Positions 7,835 through 16,433 of a stretch of 60,903 nt of DNA are shown in pieces (position 1 is the first letter of the stretch; each line of letters opens with the position of its first letter). Source of the stretch: an uncultured Desulfuromonadales bacterium (lineage in GTDB: Bacteria > Desulfobacterota > Desulfuromonadia > Desulfuromonadales > Geopsychrobacteraceae); assembly GCA_945787335.1 (NCBI GenBank), contig CALZHR010000040.1:1-60903 (forward strand). Direction: 5' to 3'. The translations under genes were made by a program, and so were the position numbers. The notes beneath the pieces are model-generated. The model did not search any database and was not told the origin of the DNA. It saw only the letters and a program-made list of their open reading frames with translations.

Positions 7835-9979
7835 TTAGCCCAGGCCAACTGGAGCAGCTGCCGGATCACCACCCGCAATCTGCAGGCTGAAGACCGTGCC
7901 GCTTGAAGCCGAACTGTGGCAACTGATCCGAGCGCCAAGATCTTCGACCATGGTCTTGACGATGCTTAAACCGACTCCGGCATGCCCCGGCCCCTTGGTG
8001 CTGACCACCGGGCGGAACAGCTTCTGCTGCATATCTTCGGAGATCCCCGGGCCGTTATCCTGAATCACGATCTCGGCCAGACGGCCGCCGTCAGCGCAGA
8101 TTCTGTCATGGGTCTTGAGGGTGATCAGGCCATTTTCGCCGATCGCTTCCGCGGCATTTTTGATCAGATTGACCAACACCTGTTTAACCAGCACAGCGTT
8201 GGCGACAACCTTGATCAGCGACTCCTGCAGATCGAGTTTGACGTCGATCTTGCGCGGCTCGATCTCCGCCAGCCGTAGCGCATCCAGCGCATCCCGAACC
8301 AGCTGATTAAGGCAGATCCGCTGTTCGGGGAACTGCGGCATCTCCTGCTGATTGAGATAGTAATTGAGAATGTCGTCAACCCGCCGCACCTCTTTTTTGA
8401 TCGCTTCTGCCAGACCGCTGTTTTCGCCATTTTCAAGCTGATGACGGAGGACTTCGGCATAATTGCTGATGATCGTCAGCGGGTTACTGACTTCGTGACA
8501 GGCCCGCCGCAGCACGCTGGTGTCACTCCCCAGCGTCTCCAGCGCGCCACGGGCGATCTGCTCCAAAGCGCTGCCCATGACCTGGGTATACATTTTCAGC
8601 CGGAGCGACTGCAGCGATTCAATATCCTGTTGTGAATCGATGCCGAGAACCACGACGCCAAGCAGCTTTGCATCACGGCGAAAGGGCTGGCAGCACAGCC
8701 CCCGGCTCTGACAGAGCCTCAGAAGCAGATGATCAAAGACCGATAACGGCTGATTACTGGAGAAGGTGTCGAGCGGTTCGCCTTTGAGCAGGGCGTGGGG
8801 AGCCAAGCTCAGGGTTGCGTCTAATGGAATACTCAGTTCGCGGATCGTCCGGGGCTGCCCTTCCGCAGGCAGGCCGACCAGCCGGTTGCTCTTCTGATCG
8901 ACCAGGAAGAAGATCGCTTCGCCTGCGGAGCTGTTTTCCAGATACAGGTTGCGCGCCACCTTGGCCAGCTCTTCCGGAGTATTGTTGCAGGCCAGCCGCG
9001 CCCGCGCGGCCTCCTGGTCGGCCAGGCCGAAAGCCAGCGCCGTCAGCCGGTTGAGGCTGTCTCTCAACTCCTCCTGAAGCAGGTCGTAGGCCGCCGTTGT
9101 CGGCAGCTGTTGGGCATAAAGACTCTGCGCCCAATCAAACAGATATTCGATTTCCGAAGTGCGGAACCCAAACAGGCGCTTGGCAAGCTGCCGGGTATCG
9201 TCAGACAGATTCTCGGGAGAAATTCCGAACTGGTGGGCAAGACGGGCGATCTTCAGCAGCTGACCGCAGTTCTCAAGCTGATCGATCTCGACATGCAGGA
9301 AACGTATGGCATCGACCAGAAAAGAGTCGATCTGCCAACTTTTGACCAGGTCATCAGCGATCCGCAGGTGGTCGATATGATACTTTCCATCTTCCAGGCG
9401 CCGCAATCGCGAGCTGCTCAGCGGCTGTTCGGCCAGCTCGGCATAACTCTGCCCGTGCCGAGCCAGGAGCAGGTGCATGCCGAGATTCAGCAGCACCCCG
9501 GACAGCTGGGCTTCTTCGACATGCGGGTAGCTTATGGACGCCGCGACACAGCGAGCCGTCTGGCCGGAAACGCCTGAGTAAAACCAGAGACCGTGCAGAA
9601 ACAGCAGCTCTTCTTCACTGAACTGCCGGCCGATCAAGCGCTTGGCCGCCTGCAGAGCGATCCCCTTGACAACCGGCAAGCCAAGACCCTGCAGAGCACT
9701 GGTCAGAGGCTCCGCCGGATCAAGCTGCCCCGGACAGGTCTTACTGGCGGCATGCAGAACGCGAGCGGAGAGAGCCGTATCCTGGATGACGATTTCGCTC
9801 AAAGAAGCCGCATCAGTGCCTTCGAGGCAGGCTTCCAAAAGCTGCACCAGGACCTGAGGCATACTGAACAGGTTTCCAATATCCTGTTCACTGAACTGCT
9901 CTTCGCGTTGCTCCATCAGGGCTCTATCGCTCTTTCGAGATTTCGTTGACAGGCAGGGTCTTTCTGTAACCGGCAACAT
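7835..9979 (-). CDS. HDOD-GAF-histidine kinase hybrid sensor
   Basis: The 714-residue soluble protein has an N-terminal HDOD domain (about residues 33-240; SMPQVLVQLLE, DTALSARVLHAAS, GLPVVKGIAL), a GAF-like segment (about 335-470), and a transmitter with H box RRACHEVSNPLTI (His495), N box (LVNLIKNAAEAI), G1 (DNGPGIS) and G2 (GHAGVGLSIV). An HDOD domain as the kinase input is uncommon. The start is uncertain: ATG at 9979 lies about 30 bases after a predicted transcription start, but ATG at 9916 is nearer to where homology begins; neither has a strong ribosome site. The downstream REC-GGDEF-EAL gene is probably cotranscribed, suggesting a c-di-GMP-controlling two-component pair. Confidence 0.85.
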   Translation of the reverse strand: MLPVTERPCLSTKSRKSDRALMEQREEQFSEQDIGNLFSMPQVLVQLLEACLEGTDAASLSEIVIQDTALSARVLHAASKTCPGQLDPAEPLTSALQGLGLPVVKGIALQAAKRLIGRQFSEEELLFLHGLWFYSGVSGQTARCVAASISYPHVEEAQLSGVLLNLGMHLLLARHGQSYAELAEQPLSSSRLRRLEDGKYHIDHLRIADDLVKSWQIDSFLVDAIRFLHVEIDQLENCGQLLKIARLAHQFGISPENLSDDTRQLAKRLFGFRTSEIEYLFDWAQSLYAQQLPTTAAYDLLQEELRDSLNRLTALAFGLADQEAARARLACNNTPEELAKVARNLYLENSSAGEAIFFLVDQKSNRLVGLPAEGQPRTIRELSIPLDATLSLAPHALLKGEPLDTFSSNQPLSVFDHLLLRLCQSRGLCCQPFRRDAKLLGVVVLGIDSQQDIESLQSLRLKMYTQVMGSALEQIARGALETLGSDTSVLRRACHEVSNPLTIISNYAEVLRHQLENGENSGLAEAIKKEVRRVDDILNYYLNQQEMPQFPEQRICLNQLVRDALDALRLAEIEPRKIDVKLDLQESLIKVVANAVLVKQVLVNLIKNAAEAIGENGLITLKTHDRICADGGRLAEIVIQDNGPGISEDMQQKLFRPVVSTKGPGHAGVGLSIVKTMVEDLGARISCHSSASSGTVFSLQIAGGDPAAAPVGLG

Positions 9980-10016
9980 TCCAAGCGAACATATCTCGCC
10001 ATACTAACAAGCGCTT

Positions 10017-10045
10017 ATTATGAGTCAGGAAGCCACTACAAGCAA
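10017..10045 (-). promoter_or_regulatory. Sigma-70-type promoter for the HDOD-kinase operon
   Basis: On the minus strand TTGCTT (10045-10040), a 17-base spacer and CATAAT (10022-10017). Start of transcription would fall near 10010. Confidence 0.6.
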
Positions 10046-10315
10046 GCAATAATTCGATAGTTCCACTTAATATTCAACTAGTTAGAAAGCAAGGACGCCA
10101 ATAAAACGCAATTCATGAAGACAGCAGAAGACTTCTCCGGCCCGCATTTACCAACAGTCCGCGACACAGCTCGACAAATCCCTGTAAAACTGGGGTTATT
10201 TATCATTTCAGGGCGGCGGATAGAAAAATGTAGTTTGCGCCGCCAGCTAGACCAGACCGCAAGACTCATTGCCAAATCTACTGAGATGTCTCTCCGGGCG
10301 AGAGGCCAGCCTCAC
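10046..10315. other. Intergenic region between two minus-strand units
   Basis: Moderately AT-rich, non-coding on both strands as far as I can judge. A short CTCTC/GAGAG hairpin just after the HD-GYP stop lacks a T-run and is not called as a terminator. Confidence 0.35.
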
Positions 10316-12352
10316 TCACCGGGCATCAACCTTAAGCGGCAGCTCATCATGGTAGGCGGTGGAAATCTCCAGAAACCGATCTTCACAGGCAAGAAATGCC
10401 GCCACGATCTCCGGGTCGAAATATACCCCGCTCTTCTCCAGAATCGTCGCCTTTGCCCGCTCATGCGAATAGGCATCCTTATAGCTGCGGCGGCTGATCA
10501 GCGCGTCATAGACATCAGCCACGGCCATCAACCGGCCGGCCAGCGGGATCGCCTCTCCCTTGAGCCCGTAAGGGTAACCGCTGCCATCCCAGCGCTCATG
10601 ATGTGATTCGGCCATCTGCCGGGCATAATGCAGGAACGCCGAATTTTCCGGCTGCCCGAGGACCGCCGATGCGCGGACCAGAGCCTCTGAGCCCAACCGG
10701 GTGTGATCCTGCATCTGCTGCCGTTCATCGACACTCAGACGCCCCGTTTTCAGCAATATCCGATCCGGGATACCGACCTTGCCGACATCGTGCAATGGGG
10801 CCGACTTGGAGAGCATCTCGACATCCTCATCGGTCAGCTCAAACCGGTATCGCGGCCGCTTGCGCAGTTGCTCGGCCAGGGCGCGTACATAGCCCTGGGT
10901 CCGCAAGATGTGTGCGCCGGTGTCGTTGTCACGGGTGTCGGCCAGAGTGGTCAGGCTGACAATCGTCGCATCCTGAGCTCTGAGCAGATCCTGCGTGCGC
11001 TGCCTGAGCTTGCTCACCTCACTGCCATATTTCAGCAGGCTCAAACAGGCCGTATTGAGCAGCAGCACCAAAATCGGCAGGGTCGGGGAGACGAACAGCC
11101 TGGCCTGTGCAAACAGACTGGCGCTCGTCCAACCGGCCAGAAGGGTGCCACAGACCAGCAGAGCCAGCGGCGGCAGCACTTCATAGCGGGCCAGCAGCAG
11201 GGTCGAAAGCAGCCCGAACAGGACCACGGCAAACAACTCGGCGCCGCGCGCCCAGACCGGGTGGGAATACCAGTCACCGTTCAGCAGACTCGCCACCGCA
11301 AGGGCGTGAAGCTCCACCCCGGGCTGATCGGGACCATTCGGCGTCACATGACGATCGCCCAAGCCGGTCGCACGAACCCCGACAAAGGCAATCTGTCCCG
11401 CAAGCGACCCCGGAGGAAGCCTGCCCAGCAGCAGGTCCGCGGCAGACAGATAGTGAAACCCGGGCTGCGCGGAAAACCCGAGCAGCAGATTGCCCCGGGC
11501 ATCGAGCGGCACCTGCTGCCCGCTCCAGGTCAAGCGCGCCTCCTCAACCAGCAGCTCAAGCTGCAGCTGCTTCTCATCGCTTGCCTGCAGCAAGGTCGCC
11601 AGGGCCAGGCTGGGATAATAGTGATCGCCATAGCCCATGAGCAGCGGCAGGCGGCGCACCACTCCGTCGCGATCGGTGGGCGCATTGACGAAGCCGAGCT
11701 GAGCGGCGGCATTCAAGGGCTCAAGGCTGGTCAACATCCCGCTTGGCTTCAGCCAGCGCAGTTCGCTGCCGCTTTCTCTGCGCACGGTCAGCTGACTCAG
11801 CGGGTCAGGCCGGGGGGCCTGCGGCGACTGTGCTTGTTCGCCGAAAAGAAACTTGCTGGCCAGCACCACCGGCGCCCGCGAAAGAGCTTCGGCCAGCCGC
11901 TGATCATTGGAGCGGCCGCCCGGCAGCCAACCGTTGACCGCGACCTCTTCGCCCAGATCGCGGCGGCGCTCGCGCAGAATCACATCCGGGGAGGTGCGAT
12001 CGGCCTCCGGCAGGAGGATATCGAGGCCGATCGCGGCGACCTGCTGCTCTTGCAAGGCATCGACCAGCTGGGCCAGCCGATAACGCGGCCAGGGCCACTG
12101 GCCGAACTGCTCCAGGCTGGCCTCATCGATGCCAACCACAATCGGCAGCTTGCGGTTTTCAGCCGCGCTGCGGCTCGCCACCAGCAGGTCATAAAGGCGG
12201 TAATCAAAGAAGCGCAGCAGGTCAGGCGGGTAGTAAAGAAAAAACACCGCGCAAACCGTCAGCAGCACCCCGGTCAGCAGCAGGCGGTAGCGCCCCTGAG
12301 GCAGAGGCCGCAGGCGTTTCATGGAAAAGGTGCCGGGTTTGCGAACGAGCAT
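10316..12352 (-). CDS. CHASE2 sensor with HD-GYP c-di-GMP phosphodiesterase
   Basis: The 678-residue protein begins with one membrane helix (about 20-40), a periplasmic CHASE2 domain (VVGIDEASLEQFGQWPWPR, GLDILLPEADR), and three closely spaced membrane helices at about 360-440. It ends with a cytoplasmic HD-GYP domain carrying HDVGKVGIPD and HHERWDGSGYP, all expected metal and GYP residues present. It should hydrolyse c-di-GMP in response to an envelope signal. Its ATG overlaps the stop of the OmpA-like gene (ATGA), implying translational coupling. CHASE2 proteins are commonly linked to FecR-domain proteins, as seen here. Confidence 0.93.
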   Translation of the reverse strand: MLVRKPGTFSMKRLRPLPQGRYRLLLTGVLLTVCAVFFLYYPPDLLRFFDYRLYDLLVASRSAAENRKLPIVVGIDEASLEQFGQWPWPRYRLAQLVDALQEQQVAAIGLDILLPEADRTSPDVILRERRRDLGEEVAVNGWLPGGRSNDQRLAEALSRAPVVLASKFLFGEQAQSPQAPRPDPLSQLTVRRESGSELRWLKPSGMLTSLEPLNAAAQLGFVNAPTDRDGVVRRLPLLMGYGDHYYPSLALATLLQASDEKQLQLELLVEEARLTWSGQQVPLDARGNLLLGFSAQPGFHYLSAADLLLGRLPPGSLAGQIAFVGVRATGLGDRHVTPNGPDQPGVELHALAVASLLNGDWYSHPVWARGAELFAVVLFGLLSTLLLARYEVLPPLALLVCGTLLAGWTSASLFAQARLFVSPTLPILVLLLNTACLSLLKYGSEVSKLRQRTQDLLRAQDATIVSLTTLADTRDNDTGAHILRTQGYVRALAEQLRKRPRYRFELTDEDVEMLSKSAPLHDVGKVGIPDRILLKTGRLSVDERQQMQDHTRLGSEALVRASAVLGQPENSAFLHYARQMAESHHERWDGSGYPYGLKGEAIPLAGRLMAVADVYDALISRRSYKDAYSHERAKATILEKSGVYFDPEIVAAFLACEDRFLEISTAYHDELPLKVDAR

Positions 12353-12954
12353 CAGCGGACCACCACCTCAACCCGCCGGTTGCGCGGCTCAGCGACATTA
12401 TCTGCGGTCGGTACCAAAGGATTGCCCTCGCCGTGCGAATCGATATCCAGCAACGCGGGCTTGACCCCTTCGGCCGTCAGCAGATCGCGCACGGCGGTCG
12501 CCCGTTCGAGGGACAGCTGCAGGTTATAAGCTGCCGCGCCGACCCGATCACTGTGCCCGTAGACCCCGATCGTCGCCGACTTCCGCTGGCGGATCTCGCT
12601 GAGAATCTGCGGCAGCAGCGCCTGCGAGGCCGCGGTCAGGCGCGCACTGCCCCCCTCAAAGTAAAGCAGGAATTTTTTCGGCCGAGGCGGCTCGGCCGCC
12701 AGCACTTCAGCATAATCAGCTTCGATCTGCTCTTGGCTGAGCTTGACCGGTTCCGCCGGCGGCCGGTCGGCCGCCGTGACTTGCGCCATCTGCCCGGCCT
12801 CGTTGAGCAGGGAACTGCCCACCTCGGTTCGCACCTCGACGGCACCAACCCGGCCATCCGCTTCGGACAAAAGAATGACCTGGGTTTCCTGCTTGGGGCC
12901 GAGAAGAGCCCCGGCGATAAAGACCAACAACAGAACCAAGGGTGCGGCAGTCAC
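12352..12954 (-). CDS. OmpA-C domain envelope protein
   Basis: The 200-residue protein has an N-terminal hydrophobic export or anchor segment (PLVLLLVFIAGALL) and a C-terminal OmpA-like peptidoglycan-binding domain (LLYFEGG...L, GHSDRVG, NLQLSLERA, GEGNP, NRRVEV). The start is GTG with a strong AAGGAGG six bases upstream. It lies between the FecR-domain gene and the CHASE2-HD-GYP gene, so it probably links that sensor to the cell wall. No lipobox is visible. Confidence 0.85.
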   Translation of the reverse strand: MTAAPLVLLLVFIAGALLGPKQETQVILLSEADGRVGAVEVRTEVGSSLLNEAGQMAQVTAADRPPAEPVKLSQEQIEADYAEVLAAEPPRPKKFLLYFEGGSARLTAASQALLPQILSEIRQRKSATIGVYGHSDRVGAAAYNLQLSLERATAVRDLLTAEGVKPALLDIDSHGEGNPLVPTADNVAEPRNRRVEVVVR

Positions 12955-12994
12955 GGCAGACCTCCTTGAGTAATTGAATCCCTAACAGCAAGCA

Positions 12995-13426
12995 CTAAGG
13001 TGAGACCTTGATCAACAGGCGGGTACCGCGCACGGCAATGGTCGACTCGGGGGTTTCAAGCTGGATCGACTCCGGTGCCAGCTTGCCGATCACCCCAGAC
13101 ATAAAGAGGAACGACCCCTTGAGCATTTTCAGAACCAGAGAGAAGGCGCTGTTTTTCGGCTCGAACAGATAATCCTTTATCTGCATCCGGCTGCCGGGCC
13201 CGAGCGTCAGGCTGGTGTCATCCCTGAGAATCACCCCCAGGGTGCTGCCTGGTTGCGTCTGCAGGTGATCCTGAGCAAAAACCGGCATGCCGGCAACCGC
13301 GACCAGCAACTGCCCCTGGCGATCGATCAACGCCTCGCCCGACACGGTTTTGACCGTCCCGACCGGCGCGGCGACAACCGCCAGTGGCAAGAGAAAAAAC
13401 AGCACCAGAAGCAACAGAACACGCAT
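12995..13426 (-). CDS. FecR-domain periplasmic protein
   Basis: The 143-residue protein has a signal peptide (LLLLVLFFLLPLAVVAA) and one FecR domain (VKTVSGEALIDRQGQ, VFAQDHLQTQPGS, SLTLGPGSRM, TPESTIAVRGTRL). ATG at 13426 sits six bases after GGAGGT; a GTG one codon earlier is less well placed. It heads the FecR / OmpA-like / CHASE2-HD-GYP operon. There is no sigma factor or anti-sigma partner nearby, so a role as the extracytoplasmic part of the CHASE2 sensory pathway is more likely than iron regulation; this is inference from context. Confidence 0.87.
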   Translation of the reverse strand: MRVLLLLVLFFLLPLAVVAAPVGTVKTVSGEALIDRQGQLLVAVAGMPVFAQDHLQTQPGSTLGVILRDDTSLTLGPGSRMQIKDYLFEPKNSAFSLVLKMLKGSFLFMSGVIGKLAPESIQLETPESTIAVRGTRLLIKVSP

Positions 13427-13531
13427 CACCCCACCTCCGAATCACGAACCACCAGTTAGTAACAGGACAATCAAAGTTAGCAAAGCAGGGCCGAAAAGTC
13501 ATGCCGGAAGCGCAGAAAAATCTGCATTCCT

Positions 13532-13561
13532 TTGACAGCTGCCCGCCTGCGTCCCTATACT
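13532..13561 (+). promoter_or_regulatory. Sigma-70-type promoter for the GAF/sigma-54 activator gene
   Basis: TTGACA (13532-13537), an 18-base spacer and TATACT (13556-13561); transcription would begin about 28 bases before the ATG. Confidence 0.75.
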
Positions 13562-13595
13562 CGACTGAGTACAATTATACACACTGGAGTTATCG

Positions 13596-16418
13596 ATGAC
13601 CCTGCCTGTCCCACAACAGCTCGAAGCGCTGTCGAACCAGATCGAACGTTTCGGCAAGGAAAACCTCGAAGAGATCCTGCACAGCCTGATCGAAGGGGTT
13701 CAGACCCTGGGCGAGGGGGGGCGCTGCCGCATCTACCTGGAGGACCTGACCAAGGGGGCGCTGACCTGTGTGGCCGCGGCCGGCGGCGAGGTCGGCCAGG
13801 TGCGGGAGAAGTCTTTTCCGATCAATGACAGCGACTACCTGGTCTCGCAGGTCTACCTGCAGCAGGAAGAGCTGGCCATCGACGACCTGACCCGCCACCC
13901 CGAGGACATGCCGATTACCTCGGGCAGCCGCCGCGCCGGGGCCAGCTTCCTGATGCCGATCACCCACCTCGGCCGCTCGATCGGGGTGCTCTGCCTCGAC
14001 CGCGGCCGGCCGGGCCAGTTCCCGGAGGAACAGCAGCTGCGCCAGCTGCGCCAGCTGCTCGGCGCGGCCGCCCCGACCCTGAACCGAGCGCGCAAATATC
14101 ACCAGCAACTGATGCTGGCGCGCCGGGTCGACGAGGCAAAAAAGCGCGAAGCGGCGCTGTTCATGGTGCAGTCGGCGGCCCACCTGATCGAGCAGGTGGC
14201 GCTGGCCTCGGTGCTGATCCCGATCCCCTCCAAGGTGGACGGCGAGCGCACCCTGCAGATCCTCGCTTCCTACTCAAAGGAACCGGAGGCGGGCAAGCTC
14301 TACGAGGAGGAGCGGCAGATCAACCTGACGCCGGGGGAATCGCTGATCGCGCGCTTCATCGATCGCGCCGGGGTGATCACCGACGACAGCCTGCTGACCC
14401 CGTTGTATATTCCCGACCTGGCCACCGAAACCCTGCAGAAAAAGTACCTGACCGAGGAGCTGGGGCTGAAATCGCTCTACATGGTGCCGCGCTTCGACAG
14501 CCGCACCCGGCGGGTGATCTGCCTGGTCAACTACTACACCAAGGAGCACTACCAGTTCAGCCCCTTCGAGCGCGGGCTGCTCGAAGCGCACGCCGAGATG
14601 GTGCAGCGGGTGGTGCAGGAGATCGGCGATGAGCATCTCGAGGTGCAGGTGCTGGCGGAGATCGGCGATCTGCTGCAGCAGTCGAGCGACAGCCTGCAGA
14701 CCTTCCTCCACCGGGTGCTCTCAAAGGCCACCCAGCTGATCGGCGCCGACACCGGCAGCATCGCCCTGGTGCGCGAGCAGGAGGGGGAACGCTGGCTGCT
14801 GGTCGAGGATGCCGCGAGCCAGCTGGTCGGCGCCAAGAGCAAGGACTGGCTGAAGCGGAACATCCCGCCGATCCGCATCGGCGGGCAGGAGCTGGCCAAG
14901 GAGCACCGCAGCCTGACCGGTCTGGCCGCGGCCAGCGGCCGTCCGGCGATGCTCGCCGACACCCTGGAGGAGAGCAGCAAAGGGTTCTACCTGCAGGTCA
15001 CCGAAGCGATCCGCAGCGAGATCGCCGTGCCGGTGCTCTACGAGGGGGAAGTGCTGGCGGTGATCTGCCTCGACAGCCTGCGCCCGCACTACTTCACTGA
15101 CGAGCACCGACGCATTCTGCTGATCATTGAGCGGATGATCGCTCCGCACCTGGCCAGCCTGCAGAAGATCGAGCAGCTGACCAGCGAGATCGACCGGCTG
15201 CGGCAGGATGTCGACTACAAGGACCCGAACATCTCCTCCTACCGGCTCGGCAACATCATCGGCAATTCGGCAAAGACCCAGGAGATCATCGACACCATTC
15301 AGCGGATCACCCCGCCGCTCTGCCAGCGGATCGCCCTCTGGAAGAAGCAGGGGGTCCCGGACCAGGGGGAGTTCCTCGGTCTGCCGTCGATCCTGATCAA
15401 CGGCGAAACCGGCGCCGGCAAGGAGTTTCTGTTTAACAACCTGTTCACCCAGCTCAACAGCATCTACCGCGAGCTGCTCCCCGGCCAGGGGACCCTGCCG
15501 CTGAAAAAGACCAACATCGCCGCCTACAGCGGCGAGCTGACCTATTCGGAGCTGTTCGGCCACAAGCGCGGCGCCTTCACCGGCGCCCACGCCGACCGCC
15601 GCGGCATCCTCGAAGAAGCGCACGGCGGGGTGGTGTTCCTCGACGAGATCGGCGACGCCGACCCGAAAACCCAGGTGCAGCTGCTGCGCTTTCTCGACAG
15701 CGGCGAGTTCGTGCGCCTCGGCGAGAACATCACCCGCCACTCTCAGGTGCTGCTGGTGGCCGGGACCAACCGTGACCTGCGCCAGCTGATCGAGGCCGGG
15801 ATGTTCCGCGAAGACCTCTACCACCGGCTCTCCGAGCTGATCATCGAGGTCCCCTCCCTCAACCAGCGGCGCGAGGACATCCCCGACCTGGCGGTGCATT
15901 TCCTCGGCCGGCTGTTCCAGGTCTACCGTCAGGCCGACCAGTCGGCTGACGACGCCCCGCAGCTCAGCAGCAAGGCCAAGCTGCTGCTGTCGAAACATCA
16001 CTACACCGGCAACATGCGTGAGCTGCGCAGCATCCTGCTGCGGGCGATGCTGTTCCGACAGGGGAAGGTGATCAAGGAGGAGGAAATCAGGCGGGCGCTG
16101 CAGCCGCACAGCGGCCAGGCCGCGGCGACCAGCAGCAAGGCGGCCCTGGAGACCCAGCTGGCGGAAACGATTCTCGAACAGATCAAAGCCGGGGAGGCCG
16201 ACTTCTGGCAGGCGGTCTATCGGCCCTTTGCTCAGCAGCAGATCACCCGCGAGGTGGTATTGAAGGTGATCGAGGAGGCGCGGCGGACCGGCGCGGCGAG
16301 CATGCCGAAGCTGGCGCGGGCGCTGCAGGCCTGCGACCCGGCAGAAGATTCGGCCGAGGCGCGTAAAGCTTTCTACCGCTTCAAGAATTTTCTTTACAAG
16401 ACGATCCGGCTGAGCTGA
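13596..16418 (+). CDS. Multi-GAF sigma-54-dependent activator lacking a canonical Fis helix-turn-helix
   Basis: The 940-residue protein has about three GAF-like sensory domains (roughly 10-170, 185-340, 350-535), then an AAA+ sigma-54 contact module at about 560-800. Walker A is GETGAGKE near 603, the GAFTGA loop is near 659, and Walker B is VVFLDEIGD. The C-terminal ~100 residues (DFWQAVYRPFAQQQITREVV to FYRFKNFLYKTIRLS) do not show the usual Fis motif but resemble a conserved tail I associate with delta-proteobacterial regulators. TGGAG precedes the ATG. It stands alone and is divergent from the FecR operon; its targets are unknown. Confidence 0.9.
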   Translation: MTLPVPQQLEALSNQIERFGKENLEEILHSLIEGVQTLGEGGRCRIYLEDLTKGALTCVAAAGGEVGQVREKSFPINDSDYLVSQVYLQQEELAIDDLTRHPEDMPITSGSRRAGASFLMPITHLGRSIGVLCLDRGRPGQFPEEQQLRQLRQLLGAAAPTLNRARKYHQQLMLARRVDEAKKREAALFMVQSAAHLIEQVALASVLIPIPSKVDGERTLQILASYSKEPEAGKLYEEERQINLTPGESLIARFIDRAGVITDDSLLTPLYIPDLATETLQKKYLTEELGLKSLYMVPRFDSRTRRVICLVNYYTKEHYQFSPFERGLLEAHAEMVQRVVQEIGDEHLEVQVLAEIGDLLQQSSDSLQTFLHRVLSKATQLIGADTGSIALVREQEGERWLLVEDAASQLVGAKSKDWLKRNIPPIRIGGQELAKEHRSLTGLAAASGRPAMLADTLEESSKGFYLQVTEAIRSEIAVPVLYEGEVLAVICLDSLRPHYFTDEHRRILLIIERMIAPHLASLQKIEQLTSEIDRLRQDVDYKDPNISSYRLGNIIGNSAKTQEIIDTIQRITPPLCQRIALWKKQGVPDQGEFLGLPSILINGETGAGKEFLFNNLFTQLNSIYRELLPGQGTLPLKKTNIAAYSGELTYSELFGHKRGAFTGAHADRRGILEEAHGGVVFLDEIGDADPKTQVQLLRFLDSGEFVRLGENITRHSQVLLVAGTNRDLRQLIEAGMFREDLYHRLSELIIEVPSLNQRREDIPDLAVHFLGRLFQVYRQADQSADDAPQLSSKAKLLLSKHHYTGNMRELRSILLRAMLFRQGKVIKEEEIRRALQPHSGQAAATSSKAALETQLAETILEQIKAGEADFWQAVYRPFAQQQITREVVLKVIEEARRTGAASMPKLARALQACDPAEDSAEARKAFYRFKNFLYKTIRLS

Positions 16419-16433
16419 GGCGGCCCAGAGGAA

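Noticed and set aside
7825-7938. N-terminal extension of the GGDEF-EAL protein
   Set aside because: It would overlap the kinase gene by about 100 bases and lacks receiver-domain homology; GTG at 7824 has the strong ribosome site.
10703-12529. Very long plus-strand open frame opposite the CHASE2-HD-GYP gene
   Set aside because: It is a GC-driven mirror of a clearly conserved minus-strand gene; composition is rich in Q, R and P and no family is seen.
14721-16109. 462-codon minus-strand frame opposite the sigma-54 activator
   Set aside because: Antisense shadow of a gene with Walker A, GAFTGA and Walker B motifs on the other strand.
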